Below, one piece after another: positions 1 through 8,698 of a stretch of DNA of 20,423 nucleotides. The notes beneath the pieces were generated by a model that did no database searches, was not told where the DNA came from, and saw only the letters and a list, made by a program, of their open reading frames with translations. Location: contig DJRM01000002.1 of assembly GCA_002440085.1 (NCBI GenBank), positions 3,198 to 23,620 on the forward strand. The letters run 5' to 3'. Positions within the stretch are counted from its first letter, which is position 1. Each line of letters begins with the position of its first letter. The translations under genes and the position numbers were made by a program. Source of the stretch: Bacteroidales bacterium UBA6360. Lineage in GTDB: Bacteria > Bacteroidota > Bacteroidia > Bacteroidales > UBA932.

Positions 1-73
1 AAAATCTGACTCAAAAATACATCTCAAAATAACTGAACAAAAAATTAAAACAGCTTCTAAAACAGATTTCTAT

Positions 74-1660
74 ATGGCAGTGATTGACTGGCTGATTGTT
101 GCAGTTTTCCTCTGCACGCTCATATTCATAGGCTACTTCTTCTCGCGAAGAAGCCGCAACATCGAAGACTATTTCCTCGCAGGACGCTCGATGCCCGGCT
201 GGCTTGTTGCCATAGCCGCGACGGGCACCTCCGTGAGCGCCGGCACATTCGTCGGCTCTCCGGAACTCGCCTTCAACACGAACCTGACCTACATAATGAA
301 CCTTGTCGGTGCCATCTGCGGCGGAACGCTCGTTGCCGCGTTCATACTTCCAAGGCTCTACAATGCCGGAACCATCACTGTCTACGGCTTCATCGGCAAC
401 CGTTTCGGCGAGACTTCCAGGCGCGCGACTTCGGTGATGTTCCTCCTCGGACAGCTGTTTACCTCCGGCAGCAGGCTGTTCATCGCGGCCATAGCCGTCA
501 GCGTCATCGCGTTCGGAAGCATACGGTTCCAGTTTATGGTATGGAGCATAGTCATACTCGGAGCCGTATCGACATTCTACACGATGATGGGAGGCATTAA
601 GGGACTGCTGTATATCGACACTTTCCAGACCCTGCTGATGATATTCACAGGAGTCCTTGCCCTTGTCCTCGTGGTCTGTGACCTGAACGGGCTGAGTGCC
701 GCCGATGTCTGGCATCTGCTTACAGACAGGGGAATGGTGAAGGATCCTGCAGCAGACGGCGTCATCCCCGGCGTCGCATCGGATGGAAGTCTTGTGGGAT
801 GGAGCCCCGAGAGCAAGCTTGAGATGTTTGACCCGAGCCTTGATTTCAGTCGCCCCTATACCATTCTGGGAGGACTCATAGGCGTGACGATTTTCAGGAT
901 TGCGCAGTTCTCGACTGACCATGAGTTCGTACAGCGGCAGCTTGCCTGCAGGGACGTGAAGAAAGCCGGACGCTCTCTCGTGGCCTCGCAGCTCATCACT
1001 CTTCCCACAGTTCTCATATTTCTCGGGATAGGACTGCTCCTATATGTGAAGTATGTCAGTGACCCTGCTGCGGACGGCGCTCTCGGCGCGGGGTTCTTCA
1101 GCGATGCCCGCGATGTCTTTCCACAGTACATCAAGAACCACATCCCGGCAGGGGTTCGGGGGCTGATGATAACCGGACTGCTTGCCGCAGCGCTGTCAAG
1201 CTTCAATTCGGCAATCAATTCCATGGCTTCGAGCTTTGTTTCCGACCTTTATCTTCCCATACGCAGACAGCGCGGGATGGCCGACGCGTCCGATGCAGGG
1301 CAGATGGCCTCGTCCCGGTGGGTGGCCGTGCTGATGGGGGCAATGCTGACGCTCTTTGCCATACTTACCTGCGTGATGCAGCAGAGCAGCGGGCTGAACC
1401 TCGTGGACTTCGCAACCGGAGTGATGTGCTTTGCCTATGTGGGCATGCTCGGCGTGTTCCTCACAGCAATATTTACTAAAAGAGGCAACACTGCGAGCGT
1501 GCTCGCCGCCCTGATTGCGGGATTGGTCATAGTGGTTCCTCTGATGTTTCAGAAACCGCTCTTCGGGCACAACTACATTGCCTGGACATGGTGGTGCCCG
1601 ATAGGCGCGGTTCTTACAACTGCAATCTGTCTGCTCGGAAAGCCCCGAAAACGAGTTTAG
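74..1660 (+). CDS. Sodium:solute symporter (SSS family)
   Basis: This 528-residue inner-membrane protein is a member of the solute:sodium symporter family, which couples Na+ entry to uptake of sugars, carboxylates or amino acids. It shows the family layout: an N-terminal membrane helix (residues about 5-23), then the conserved RSRNIEDYFLAGRSMPGW stretch (about 26-43), then AATGTSVSAGTFVG in the next helix, and roughly a dozen further hydrophobic segments. The length is normal for the family. A polar loop around residues 215-260 is probably extracytoplasmic. Transcription appears to end at the strong hairpin just downstream, so it is probably not co-transcribed with the next gene, though it may serve the same sugar pathway. 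The substrate cannot be read from the sequence. The ATG at 74 begins directly at the first helix; no Shine-Dalgarno is seen, as is usual in Bacteroidota. Confidence 0.93.
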   Translation: MAVIDWLIVAVFLCTLIFIGYFFSRRSRNIEDYFLAGRSMPGWLVAIAATGTSVSAGTFVGSPELAFNTNLTYIMNLVGAICGGTLVAAFILPRLYNAGTITVYGFIGNRFGETSRRATSVMFLLGQLFTSGSRLFIAAIAVSVIAFGSIRFQFMVWSIVILGAVSTFYTMMGGIKGLLYIDTFQTLLMIFTGVLALVLVVCDLNGLSAADVWHLLTDRGMVKDPAADGVIPGVASDGSLVGWSPESKLEMFDPSLDFSRPYTILGGLIGVTIFRIAQFSTDHEFVQRQLACRDVKKAGRSLVASQLITLPTVLIFLGIGLLLYVKYVSDPAADGALGAGFFSDARDVFPQYIKNHIPAGVRGLMITGLLAAALSSFNSAINSMASSFVSDLYLPIRRQRGMADASDAGQMASSRWVAVLMGAMLTLFAILTCVMQQSSGLNLVDFATGVMCFAYVGMLGVFLTAIFTKRGNTASVLAALIAGLVIVVPLMFQKPLFGHNYIAWTWWCPIGAVLTTAICLLGKPRKRV

Positions 1661-1681
1661 GTTTTATTAAAACACGCTTTG

Positions 1682-1719
1682 AACGGGTCGGAATCGTATA
1701 TGTTTCCGACCCGTTTTTA
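1682..1719 (+). terminator. Intrinsic terminator after the symporter gene
   Basis: A perfect 12-bp inverted repeat, AACGGGTCGGAA (1682-1693) and TTCCGACCCGTT (1704-1715), encloses a 10-nt loop. The 3' arm runs into a T-run (1714-1718). It lies 21 nt after the symporter stop codon and separates that transcript from the downstream cluster. Confidence 0.9.
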
Positions 1720-1760
1720 TGTGGCTGTTCATTCGTGTAAATCGTTATACATAAATTTGT

Positions 1761-1792
1761 TTCGTGTTTAGTAAACCTATTTCATATATTTG
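1761..1792 (+). promoter_or_regulatory. Putative Bacteroidota promoter for the LacI-oxidoreductase cluster
   Basis: TATATTTG at 1785-1792 fits the Bacteroidota -7 consensus TAnnTTTG, and TTCG at 1761-1764, 20 nt upstream, is an approximate -33 element (consensus TTTG). Transcription would start near 1798-1800, leaving a leader of about 20 nt before the ATG at 1818. It is the only good promoter motif I noticed ahead of the eight-gene cluster. Confidence 0.6.
1766..1776. promoter_or_regulatory. Candidate operator dyad inside the promoter
   Basis: GTTTA-G-TAAAC is a perfect 11-nt dyad between the putative -33 and -7 elements, where a bound repressor would block the polymerase. LacI-family proteins bind short palindromes, and the first gene encodes one, so autoregulation is a reasonable inference. 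The arms are only 5 bp, so chance occurrence cannot be excluded. Confidence 0.3.
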
Positions 1793-1817
1793 CAGCGGAT
1801 AAGAACCAATCTTGAAA

Positions 1818-4667
1818 ATGAAAAAACGTCTGATTTCATCAGGAGTGACAATTGCCGATGTGGCGGAAGCCGCAGGCGTGTCCGTTTCGCTCGTTTCGTT
1901 CGTGCTGAACGCCAAGAGGGGACCCGACGGTGAGTACATGTGCTCGGCATCGAGGGCGACGGCGGAAAAAATAGTCGCTGCGGCAAAGAGGCTCGGCTAT
2001 CATAAGAACATGGCGGCATCAGCGCTTCGCACCGGGCAGAGCCGTACAGTCGGTGTTGTAGTGGCCGACATATCCAATTCGTTCTTCGGTGACATTTGCC
2101 GGAATATCGAGAACCTTTCCTCTCGGGACGGCTATCTTTCTTTGTTCGGAAGTTCCGATGACAACCCGGAGAAGATGTGCCAGATAGTGAGAAAATTCAT
2201 ATCTTCAGGCGTTGACGGGCTTATTGTCGCGCCCTGTGCGCATACGGAAAAGGAAATCACCGCAATTGCCGGAAATTCTGTTCCCGTCGTGCTGATTGAC
2301 CGTGATCTCCCGAAGGCCGAAGGTGTCGGACGGGTCATGCTGGACAATGAGGCGGCCGGCAGACAGGCCACGCGCCACCTCATAGACAACGGTTACAAAA
2401 AGATAGAGATGGTCCGTTACCGCACGGACATTCCGACCATACTCCAGCGTTTCAGAGGCTACAGGCTTGAGATGGAGGAGAACGGTCTCGGAATGTATGT
2501 CCGGGACAATGTGGTGTGCGCCGACAGCATCAGGGAAGATGTCTCCGATGTAATCAAGACAGCGCGCGGACGCGGCACAGAGGCACTTGTCTTTCCGTCT
2601 AACATGATGACGGTCGAGGGAATTGCGGCAATCATAGACCTCGGCTACCGCATCCCGGACGACATCGCGGTCGTAGGATTCGACCAGGAGGATCATGCCG
2701 GAGTGTATAATCCGAAGCTCACGTATGTCTATCAGCCGACGAGACTCGTGGCGAAGCATTCGTTCGAGATGCTCCGCTCCATGATAGAGGGTGATGCGGA
2801 ACCTGAGCTGAGGATGATAGACCCGAAGTTCGTGATCGGACTTTCATCGGCATTCCCGGGAGGCCGCCGCACCGACTCGATACTCCTGTGCGGTTCTTCG
2901 TTCGACGAACTCGGAGGATGGATTTCCGACCCTCAGTTCATGGACCAGATGGGGTCAAGCTGCCTTCTTGCCCACGGGCTCGGCTCTCCGGTCGCGGACG
3001 CCTCGACGTCTTTCCGCGTTGCAGTGGAGGGAGACTACAACATATTCGTCAGAACCAGGAACTGGACGGCTCCTTGGTCTGACAGACCGACGCCGGGCAT
3101 ATTTCGTGTCTTGATTGACGGAGACACCGTCGATTTTACATTCGGCTCCGGCTCATCCGAATGGCATTGGCAGCGCGGCGGCGCGGTGCATCTTGCGTGC
3201 GGCCGCCATACTCTGGCCGTTCACGACCTGACAGGATTCGACGGACGCTTTGATTCTATACTCCTGACGCTCGGCCACGGAGCTCCGGTTGAGGATATGG
3301 CGACTCTCCGGCGGCAGCTCCTCGGTCTTCCGGTCTTTCCGCAGGATATGGGGGCGTTTGACTTTGTCGTGGTCGGCGGAGGCATCGCCGGGATGTGCGC
3401 GGCTCTGTCCGCGGCTCGGCTCGGGCTGAAGGTCGCTCTGGTTCAGGACAGGAAAGTGCTCGGCGGCAACAATTCCTCAGAGGTCCGTGTCGGGCTCGGC
3501 GGACGCATAAACATAGGTCAGTATCCATCGCTCGGGTATCTTCTCAACGAGTTCGCGCCTTCGCGAAAGGGGAATGCCCGTCCGGCTGAGATTTATGAGG
3601 ACGGGAAGAAACTGGACATCATATTGAAGGAAAAGAACATAAGCCTTTTCCTCGGCTACAGGGTCACGTCCGTTGAGAAGGTGGATTCGGAGAGAATAGG
3701 GAGTGTTGTGGCAACGAATGTCGATGACTACCGGACAATCCGGATTTCCGGACATTATTTCGCGGACTGCACGGGCGACGCCGTTTTGGGGGCACTTGCC
3801 GGAGCCGAGTGCGTGATGGGACGCGAACCTAAGTCGAAGTTCGGGGAACAGTCGGCTCCCGATGTCGCCGACGGAATTACACTCGGGGCATCGGTGCAGT
3901 GGTATTCCGAGGACTGCGGGCATCCGTGCGGCTTTCCGGATATTGACTGGGGACTTGAAATGGATGAGGACAGTGTGCAGAAAGTACGCAGGGGACAGTG
4001 GTATTGGGAAGTCGGGATGAATGACGACCAGATACGCGACTGCGAGAAAATCAGGGACTACGGGATGTATGTGGCCTACTCGAACTGGTCATATATCAAG
4101 AACAGGGCTTCATTTCGCGAAGAATATGCCGGGGCGGAGCTGAAATGGCTCTCCTATTATGCGGGGAAGCGCGAGAGCCGCAGGATTATGGGGGAATTAG
4201 TGCTGACTGAAAATGACTTGCGGAACTTTGTCCTGTATGAGGACGGATGCGTGGCGACGTCATGGTACATCGACAACCACGAGCCGGATCCGGACAATGC
4301 CCGCCGTTACCGTGACCCTTGGCTGAGCCGTGGCTGCCTTACCCCTCTCGGATTCTATCCTCTTCCGTTCCGCTGTCTGTACAGCAAGGACATTCATAAC
4401 CTGTTCATGGCCGGAAGGGACATTTCAGTGAGTCACATCGCGCTCGGCACGACGCGGGTGATGCGCACCTGCGCCATGATGGGGGAGGTTGTCGGTATGG
4501 CCTGCGCGGTCTGTCTTGAGGACGGGATTGACCCGGCCGACATCTATCCGAAGCGCCTTGACCGTCTGCGTGAACTGATGAACAGGGGTACTGGCGACCC
4601 AAACAGACCTTATACGCAGATTTATACACTGATAGACACCACGGCCGAACGCAGCGAGGACTGCTGA
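1818..4667 (+). CDS. LacI-type regulator fused to FAD-dependent oxidoreductase
   Basis: One uninterrupted frame of 949 residues carries four modules. Residues about 11-31 are a LacI helix-turn-helix (TIADVAEAAGVSVSLVSFVL), followed by a hinge (ASALRTG). Residues about 77-343 are a LacI/periplasmic-binding-protein-like ligand domain (TVGVVVADISNSFF, VPVVLIDRD, IPDDIAVVGFD), complete to its usual end. Residues about 355-485 are a beta-sandwich module rich in aromatics (GGW, MGSSCLLAHG, VRTRNW, EWHWQRGG, HDLTGFDGR) like that preceding many Bacteroidota FAD oxidoreductases. Residues about 514-930 are an FAD_oxidored domain (PF12831-like): Rossmann motif VVVGGGIAGM near 518-527, GGNNSSEVRV near 549, and a C-terminal FAD-contact region AGRDISVSHIALGTTRVM. 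No signal peptide or membrane segment is seen, so the protein should be cytoplasmic, whereas relatives of the enzyme part are, as I recall, usually exported. The start is placed at ATG 1818 rather than TTG 1812. The gene heads the cluster and ends 30 nt before the GH3 gene. It probably regulates the cluster, and the oxidoreductase may act on a sugar or glycoside; the substrate is unknown. Confidence 0.9.
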   Translation: MKKRLISSGVTIADVAEAAGVSVSLVSFVLNAKRGPDGEYMCSASRATAEKIVAAAKRLGYHKNMAASALRTGQSRTVGVVVADISNSFFGDICRNIENLSSRDGYLSLFGSSDDNPEKMCQIVRKFISSGVDGLIVAPCAHTEKEITAIAGNSVPVVLIDRDLPKAEGVGRVMLDNEAAGRQATRHLIDNGYKKIEMVRYRTDIPTILQRFRGYRLEMEENGLGMYVRDNVVCADSIREDVSDVIKTARGRGTEALVFPSNMMTVEGIAAIIDLGYRIPDDIAVVGFDQEDHAGVYNPKLTYVYQPTRLVAKHSFEMLRSMIEGDAEPELRMIDPKFVIGLSSAFPGGRRTDSILLCGSSFDELGGWISDPQFMDQMGSSCLLAHGLGSPVADASTSFRVAVEGDYNIFVRTRNWTAPWSDRPTPGIFRVLIDGDTVDFTFGSGSSEWHWQRGGAVHLACGRHTLAVHDLTGFDGRFDSILLTLGHGAPVEDMATLRRQLLGLPVFPQDMGAFDFVVVGGGIAGMCAALSAARLGLKVALVQDRKVLGGNNSSEVRVGLGGRINIGQYPSLGYLLNEFAPSRKGNARPAEIYEDGKKLDIILKEKNISLFLGYRVTSVEKVDSERIGSVVATNVDDYRTIRISGHYFADCTGDAVLGALAGAECVMGREPKSKFGEQSAPDVADGITLGASVQWYSEDCGHPCGFPDIDWGLEMDEDSVQKVRRGQWYWEVGMNDDQIRDCEKIRDYGMYVAYSNWSYIKNRASFREEYAGAELKWLSYYAGKRESRRIMGELVLTENDLRNFVLYEDGCVATSWYIDNHEPDPDNARRYRDPWLSRGCLTPLGFYPLPFRCLYSKDIHNLFMAGRDISVSHIALGTTRVMRTCAMMGEVVGMACAVCLEDGIDPADIYPKRLDRLRELMNRGTGDPNRPYTQIYTLIDTTAERSEDC

Positions 4668-4697
4668 ACATCTCAAACAAATGTGTTATAATTGATT

Positions 4698-6827
4698 ATG
4701 AATACTAAATTTCTGATAACCATTCCGTTGACTCTCGTCGTATATTCGTGCGGCAGTGAGCGCTGCCCGGCATACCTTGACGTCTCGGAGCCGGTCGAAG
4801 CAAGAGTTGAGGACGCGCTCTCCCGTATGACGCGGGAGGAAAAGGTAGCCGTGCTTCATGCGCAGGCGCGTTTCAGCTCGCCGGGAGTGCCGCGTCTCGG
4901 AATTCCGGAACTGTGGTGTACGGACGGCCCGCACGGCATCCGTGCCGAAGTGCAGTGGGACAACTGGATTTCAGCTGGCTGGACAAGCGATTCATGCACG
5001 GCCTATCCGGCGCTCACGGCACTTGCCGCCACCTTTGACCCGGCCCTTGCTCATGACTACGGCGTGGCGATAGGCGAGGAGGCCCGCTACAGGAAGAAGG
5101 ACGTGCTGCTCGGCCCCGGCTGCAACATCTGCCGGACGCCGCTCTGCGGACGTAATTTCGAGTATATGGGCGAGGATCCGGCGCTTGCCTCCGCTATGGT
5201 CGTCCCTTATGTCAGGGGCGTTCAGCAGCAGGGCGTGGCCGCGTGCGTCAAGCATTTCGCCCTGAACAATCAGGAACTGCACCGTCACACCACCAATGTA
5301 ATTGTCAGTGACAGAGCCCTGAACGAGATTTATCTGCCTGCTTTCCGGGCTGCCGTTGTCGAAGGCGGGGCATGGGCTGTGATGGGCGCCTATAACCTCT
5401 TTGAGAACGAGCACTGCTGTCACAATTCGCGGCTTTCGCGGCTTCTGAAGGAAGACTGGAATTTTGACGGGGCGCTTATCAGTGACTGGGGTGGAACCCA
5501 TGACACGGAACAGGCCATCGCCAATGGTCTTGACATGGAGTTCGGCACATGGACTGACGGGCTGATGGTCGGGAAGGGCAACGCCTATGACAAGTTTCAC
5601 CTTGCCCGGCCTTACCTTGAACGGCTTGAACGCGGAGACGCGTCGGAAGAGACTCTTGACGGAAAGGTCAGGCGGGTGCTCAGACTCATGATGCGCACCT
5701 GCATGTCCGGGAACCGTCCATGGGGACGATTCACCTGTCCTGAGCACTCCGCGGTGGCTCGCCGGATTGGCTCAGAGAGCATCGTCCTGCTCAAGAATGA
5801 GGGGAATCTGCTGCCTCTTTGCCGGCGCAGGATTCTTGTGGTGGGGGAGAATGCGGTTCGCAGTATGACAATGGGCGGCGGAAGTTCGTCTCTCAAGGCC
5901 AGATATGAAGTAAGCCCACTCGACGGTCTGCGTGCGGCATTGCCTGATGCTGAAATAACCTATGTCCCGGGCTATTCGTCTACCGGTTCTGCCGATGCCG
6001 GAGACGCGCTCGAAGAGGCTGCCAAGGCGGATGTCGTGGTCTTTTTCGGCGGACTGAACAAGGAACCGCACAATGACGCCGAGAGCTATGACCGCGGGGA
6101 CTGGCATCTGCCGTATGGGCAGGATTCCCTCATCCTGAAGCTTGCGGCCGTGAATCCGTCTCTTGTCGTAGTCAACATTTCGGGCAATCCGGTAGCGATG
6201 CCGTGGGCCGGCGCTGTTCCCGCCATAGTTCAGGGATGGTATCTCGGAAGCGAGGCGGGAAACAGCATCGCCGATGTGCTCACAGGTCGCGTGAATCCTT
6301 CAGGACGTCTTCCGTTCACGATTCCTGTCCGCCTGGAGGACGGTCCGCTGCAGGACGTGTCCCAGTATCCCGGAATCCCTCGTGGCGATGCCTCCGGCAA
6401 GGAAACCATTTGGGACGAGACATATTCGGAAGACATATATGTCGGCTACAGATGGTATGAAAAAAAAGGCGTCGAGCCGCTGTTCTCATTCGGGCACGGC
6501 CTGAGCTACACTTCCTTTGAATACGGCAGTCCGAGGGTCTTTGGAACTGAACTGAGATTCTCGGTCACTAACTCAGGCCGGCGTGCCGGGGCGGAGGTCG
6601 TCCAGATTTATGTGGGACTTCCGGGTGCAGACCGTCCGGTCAAGGAACTGAAGGCTTTCAGAAAAGTCTTTGTCGAGCCAGGGGAGACTGTCGATGTTTC
6701 CGTGAAGCTTGACCCGGAGAGCCTCAGACAATATGATGACGGATGGGTTCTGCCCCACGGTGAATACAGAGTGTTCATAGGTTCGTCGTCCTCTGACATA
6801 AGAAATACAGCAACCGTTAAACTTTAG
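4698..6827 (+). CDS. Glycoside hydrolase family 3 beta-glycosidase (lipoprotein)
   Basis: This 709-residue enzyme has the complete three-part GH3 architecture and should remove terminal beta-linked sugars (beta-glucosidase, beta-xylosidase or similar). After a lipoprotein signal ending in VVYSC (lipid Cys about 18), the catalytic barrel shows WCTDGPHGIR, VKHFALNNQE and the nucleophile motif ISDWGG, with Asp about 263. The alpha/beta sandwich starts near KNEGNLLPL (366-374) and contains AESYDRGDWHLPYGQ, whose Glu about 462 is a candidate acid/base. A fibronectin-III-like domain (about 628-700) follows GHGLSYTSFEY. The lipoprotein signal suggests a periplasmic or membrane-anchored enzyme. The ATG at 4698 is preferred over the in-frame TTG at 4692. 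It lies 30 nt after the fusion gene and 5 nt before the next, so it is almost certainly co-transcribed. The exact linkage is not deducible. Confidence 0.94.
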   Translation: MNTKFLITIPLTLVVYSCGSERCPAYLDVSEPVEARVEDALSRMTREEKVAVLHAQARFSSPGVPRLGIPELWCTDGPHGIRAEVQWDNWISAGWTSDSCTAYPALTALAATFDPALAHDYGVAIGEEARYRKKDVLLGPGCNICRTPLCGRNFEYMGEDPALASAMVVPYVRGVQQQGVAACVKHFALNNQELHRHTTNVIVSDRALNEIYLPAFRAAVVEGGAWAVMGAYNLFENEHCCHNSRLSRLLKEDWNFDGALISDWGGTHDTEQAIANGLDMEFGTWTDGLMVGKGNAYDKFHLARPYLERLERGDASEETLDGKVRRVLRLMMRTCMSGNRPWGRFTCPEHSAVARRIGSESIVLLKNEGNLLPLCRRRILVVGENAVRSMTMGGGSSSLKARYEVSPLDGLRAALPDAEITYVPGYSSTGSADAGDALEEAAKADVVVFFGGLNKEPHNDAESYDRGDWHLPYGQDSLILKLAAVNPSLVVVNISGNPVAMPWAGAVPAIVQGWYLGSEAGNSIADVLTGRVNPSGRLPFTIPVRLEDGPLQDVSQYPGIPRGDASGKETIWDETYSEDIYVGYRWYEKKGVEPLFSFGHGLSYTSFEYGSPRVFGTELRFSVTNSGRRAGAEVVQIYVGLPGADRPVKELKAFRKVFVEPGETVDVSVKLDPESLRQYDDGWVLPHGEYRVFIGSSSSDIRNTATVKL

Positions 6828-6832
6828 TCATA

Positions 6833-8686
6833 ATGAAAAGAATATCCCTGTTCTTGTTTGCCGCCGCACTGACATTGTGCTCCTGTGCGCGGGAGAGCGT
6901 CTCTGACACCGATGTCAGGGCAGCGCTCAAACTGTCGGTCAGCGATGTCCTTTCTTCCTCGGCGGTAATGTCGGCCGAGAGCAGGCAGAGCGATGTCGAA
7001 GGATTTCTCATGATGCCTCCGAGGCAATATGAAGACGTTGCTCCCTATCTGTCTCTTGATGCCGTCGGAAAACTGGCTCTGATTAGGGAAGAGGCCGAAA
7101 AAGTGGAAAGCATGGCTTCTGTCCGTCTCAACGGGCTGAAACCTCAAAGCAAATATTTTGTAGGGGCTGCGGGCATAGATTCTGACGGCAAGGTCATAAC
7201 TGCCCCTGTCTTCGCGACATTTGAGACCGTGAATATGTCGGTCGCGCTTTCCACGAAATATGAGGGTCGGACATCTGACGGGAAGTACACATTCACGGCA
7301 AACGTCACTCCTGACCGTTCCACAGTGAAATTCAACTATGTCTTCGGCAGCGAGTACGCATCCTTCACGGCGGAGAAACTGAAGGAGCTTCTTCTCGGCT
7401 CCGCCTCTGATGTCAAGACCGCTTCGGAGAACGTCGAGATTAAGATAGAGTCCGATGCCAAGAAAGTGATGCTTGCGGCTCTGCCTTTTGATGCGGACGG
7501 AAACACGGGCGATGTCGCCTCTCTGCTTTCAGCAGGTGAGATGACCCTTGTCTCGGTTGATGTCAGCGGGGCGCAGGTTCTGGAATCCACGGCTGAGAAC
7601 GAGAATGTCTACGAAGGCCTCGTCGATGTCCCGTCGTCCGCGGAGTTCACCGTGACGATAAACGGGGAGCAGTACGGCTTCCTTTCATTCTCTGGAACAG
7701 GTGGCGTCGGAAGCTTCACCGAGAAATACAACATTGCCTATCCTCCTGTAGGGCTGAACAAGGCGCAGGACGGAACCCGCCCGCTGTCCTACACCGTTTC
7801 GAAGGCGACGGGGCGGATGGCGAGGATTTCCGATGTGGGAAATAAGTTCTGGCTTTCTCTTCCCGAGTCGCGGAAAATGTTTGTCCGCATAGACCTCGAT
7901 AATGAGGACGGAATCCCGCGCTACTATTTCAGACTGCCCGACGAGGACAATGTAATTCTGCGTGAGTCGTTCGACCTCTTTGCCTATTCCGGGGACTATA
8001 TGAAACCGGCGAACGGCTGTGCGGTGCCTCTTTCGCTTGACAAGGCGGACGGCACTGAACCGGGGCAGATGCAGGCGTGGAACATGACAAATGCGCAGGG
8101 CGCCAACAAGAACGAGGTCGGTTACGAAAAAACATGGTTCGACTGGCCTGAGAAGGTGAACGGGAAGGTGCTTGCTCCCGAAAGCTACATACGAAACCGT
8201 GACATGACCGGCTGGAGGATCCTCAATGGAGGCGAGAAGGTCGGGGCGCTGCAGCTTTCCGTATCCGGGACGAACACGTTCGGAGTACTCGAAACGCCGG
8301 CGTTCTCTTCTCTGGACGGCACAGCTGACGTCAGACTTGAAATTGACTTGGCGAGATTCTCCTCGTCATCAAAAAACCGAATCGCGATACGTCTGGAGGG
8401 CGGAGGCTCATTCCGGAGGGGAGAGGTCACTGTGGATGGAAAGGAGACTAAAGTGCTGGAAGTCTCTGGAAATGAGTTTCTTGCCGGGTATGAGGGCGAT
8501 GTTTGCCCTCCTACTGTAGCCAACGGCACTTTGGACAAGCCTGTCTCTCATTTCGTCTTCGACATTTCGGCCGCGACCCCAAAGACGAAGGTGATCATAG
8601 ACACTTCCGTTGACGCTAATGCCAAAGGTGACAATGCCAGTGCGTCACGATGCTTTGTCTTTGAACTGAAAGTCAGCAAATTATAA
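6833..8686 (+). CDS. Unassigned multidomain lipoprotein upstream of SusC
   Basis: This 617-residue exported lipoprotein has a signal peptide ending in LCSC (lipid Cys 18). I do not recognise a named family over its full length. Residues about 27-130 look like a fibronectin-III-like fold, with alternating strands (VSDVLSSSAVMSAE) and a GLKPQSKYFV segment. A second similar region (about 133-245) follows. The C-terminal part (about 450-617) is rich in short strands and contains RNRDMTGW and LETPAFSSLDGTADVRLEID, resembling a jelly-roll domain of the sort used for carbohydrate binding. It starts 5 nt after the GH3 stop and ends 12 nt before SusC. A surface glycan-binding protein is the best guess, although such genes usually follow susD instead of preceding susC. 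No catalytic motif was seen. Confidence 0.85.
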   Translation: MKRISLFLFAAALTLCSCARESVSDTDVRAALKLSVSDVLSSSAVMSAESRQSDVEGFLMMPPRQYEDVAPYLSLDAVGKLALIREEAEKVESMASVRLNGLKPQSKYFVGAAGIDSDGKVITAPVFATFETVNMSVALSTKYEGRTSDGKYTFTANVTPDRSTVKFNYVFGSEYASFTAEKLKELLLGSASDVKTASENVEIKIESDAKKVMLAALPFDADGNTGDVASLLSAGEMTLVSVDVSGAQVLESTAENENVYEGLVDVPSSAEFTVTINGEQYGFLSFSGTGGVGSFTEKYNIAYPPVGLNKAQDGTRPLSYTVSKATGRMARISDVGNKFWLSLPESRKMFVRIDLDNEDGIPRYYFRLPDEDNVILRESFDLFAYSGDYMKPANGCAVPLSLDKADGTEPGQMQAWNMTNAQGANKNEVGYEKTWFDWPEKVNGKVLAPESYIRNRDMTGWRILNGGEKVGALQLSVSGTNTFGVLETPAFSSLDGTADVRLEIDLARFSSSSKNRIAIRLEGGGSFRRGEVTVDGKETKVLEVSGNEFLAGYEGDVCPPTVANGTLDKPVSHFVFDISAATPKTKVIIDTSVDANAKGDNASASRCFVFELKVSKL

Positions 8687-8698
8687 AATGATGACACT

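Noticed and set aside
1..73. Promoter for the symporter gene
   Set aside because: The stretch is AT-rich but has no TAnnTTTG box at a sensible distance from ATG 74; the promoter may lie outside the window.
11..922. 303-codon minus-strand frame opposite the symporter
   Set aside because: Very polar, low-complexity composition with no motif; the opposite strand encodes a clear SSS transporter.
4692..4697. In-frame TTG start for the GH3 gene, two codons upstream
   Set aside because: The ATG at 4698 gives a cleaner lipoprotein signal peptide; TTG starts are uncommon. The same reasoning applies to TTG 1812, GTG 11753 and TTG 15320.
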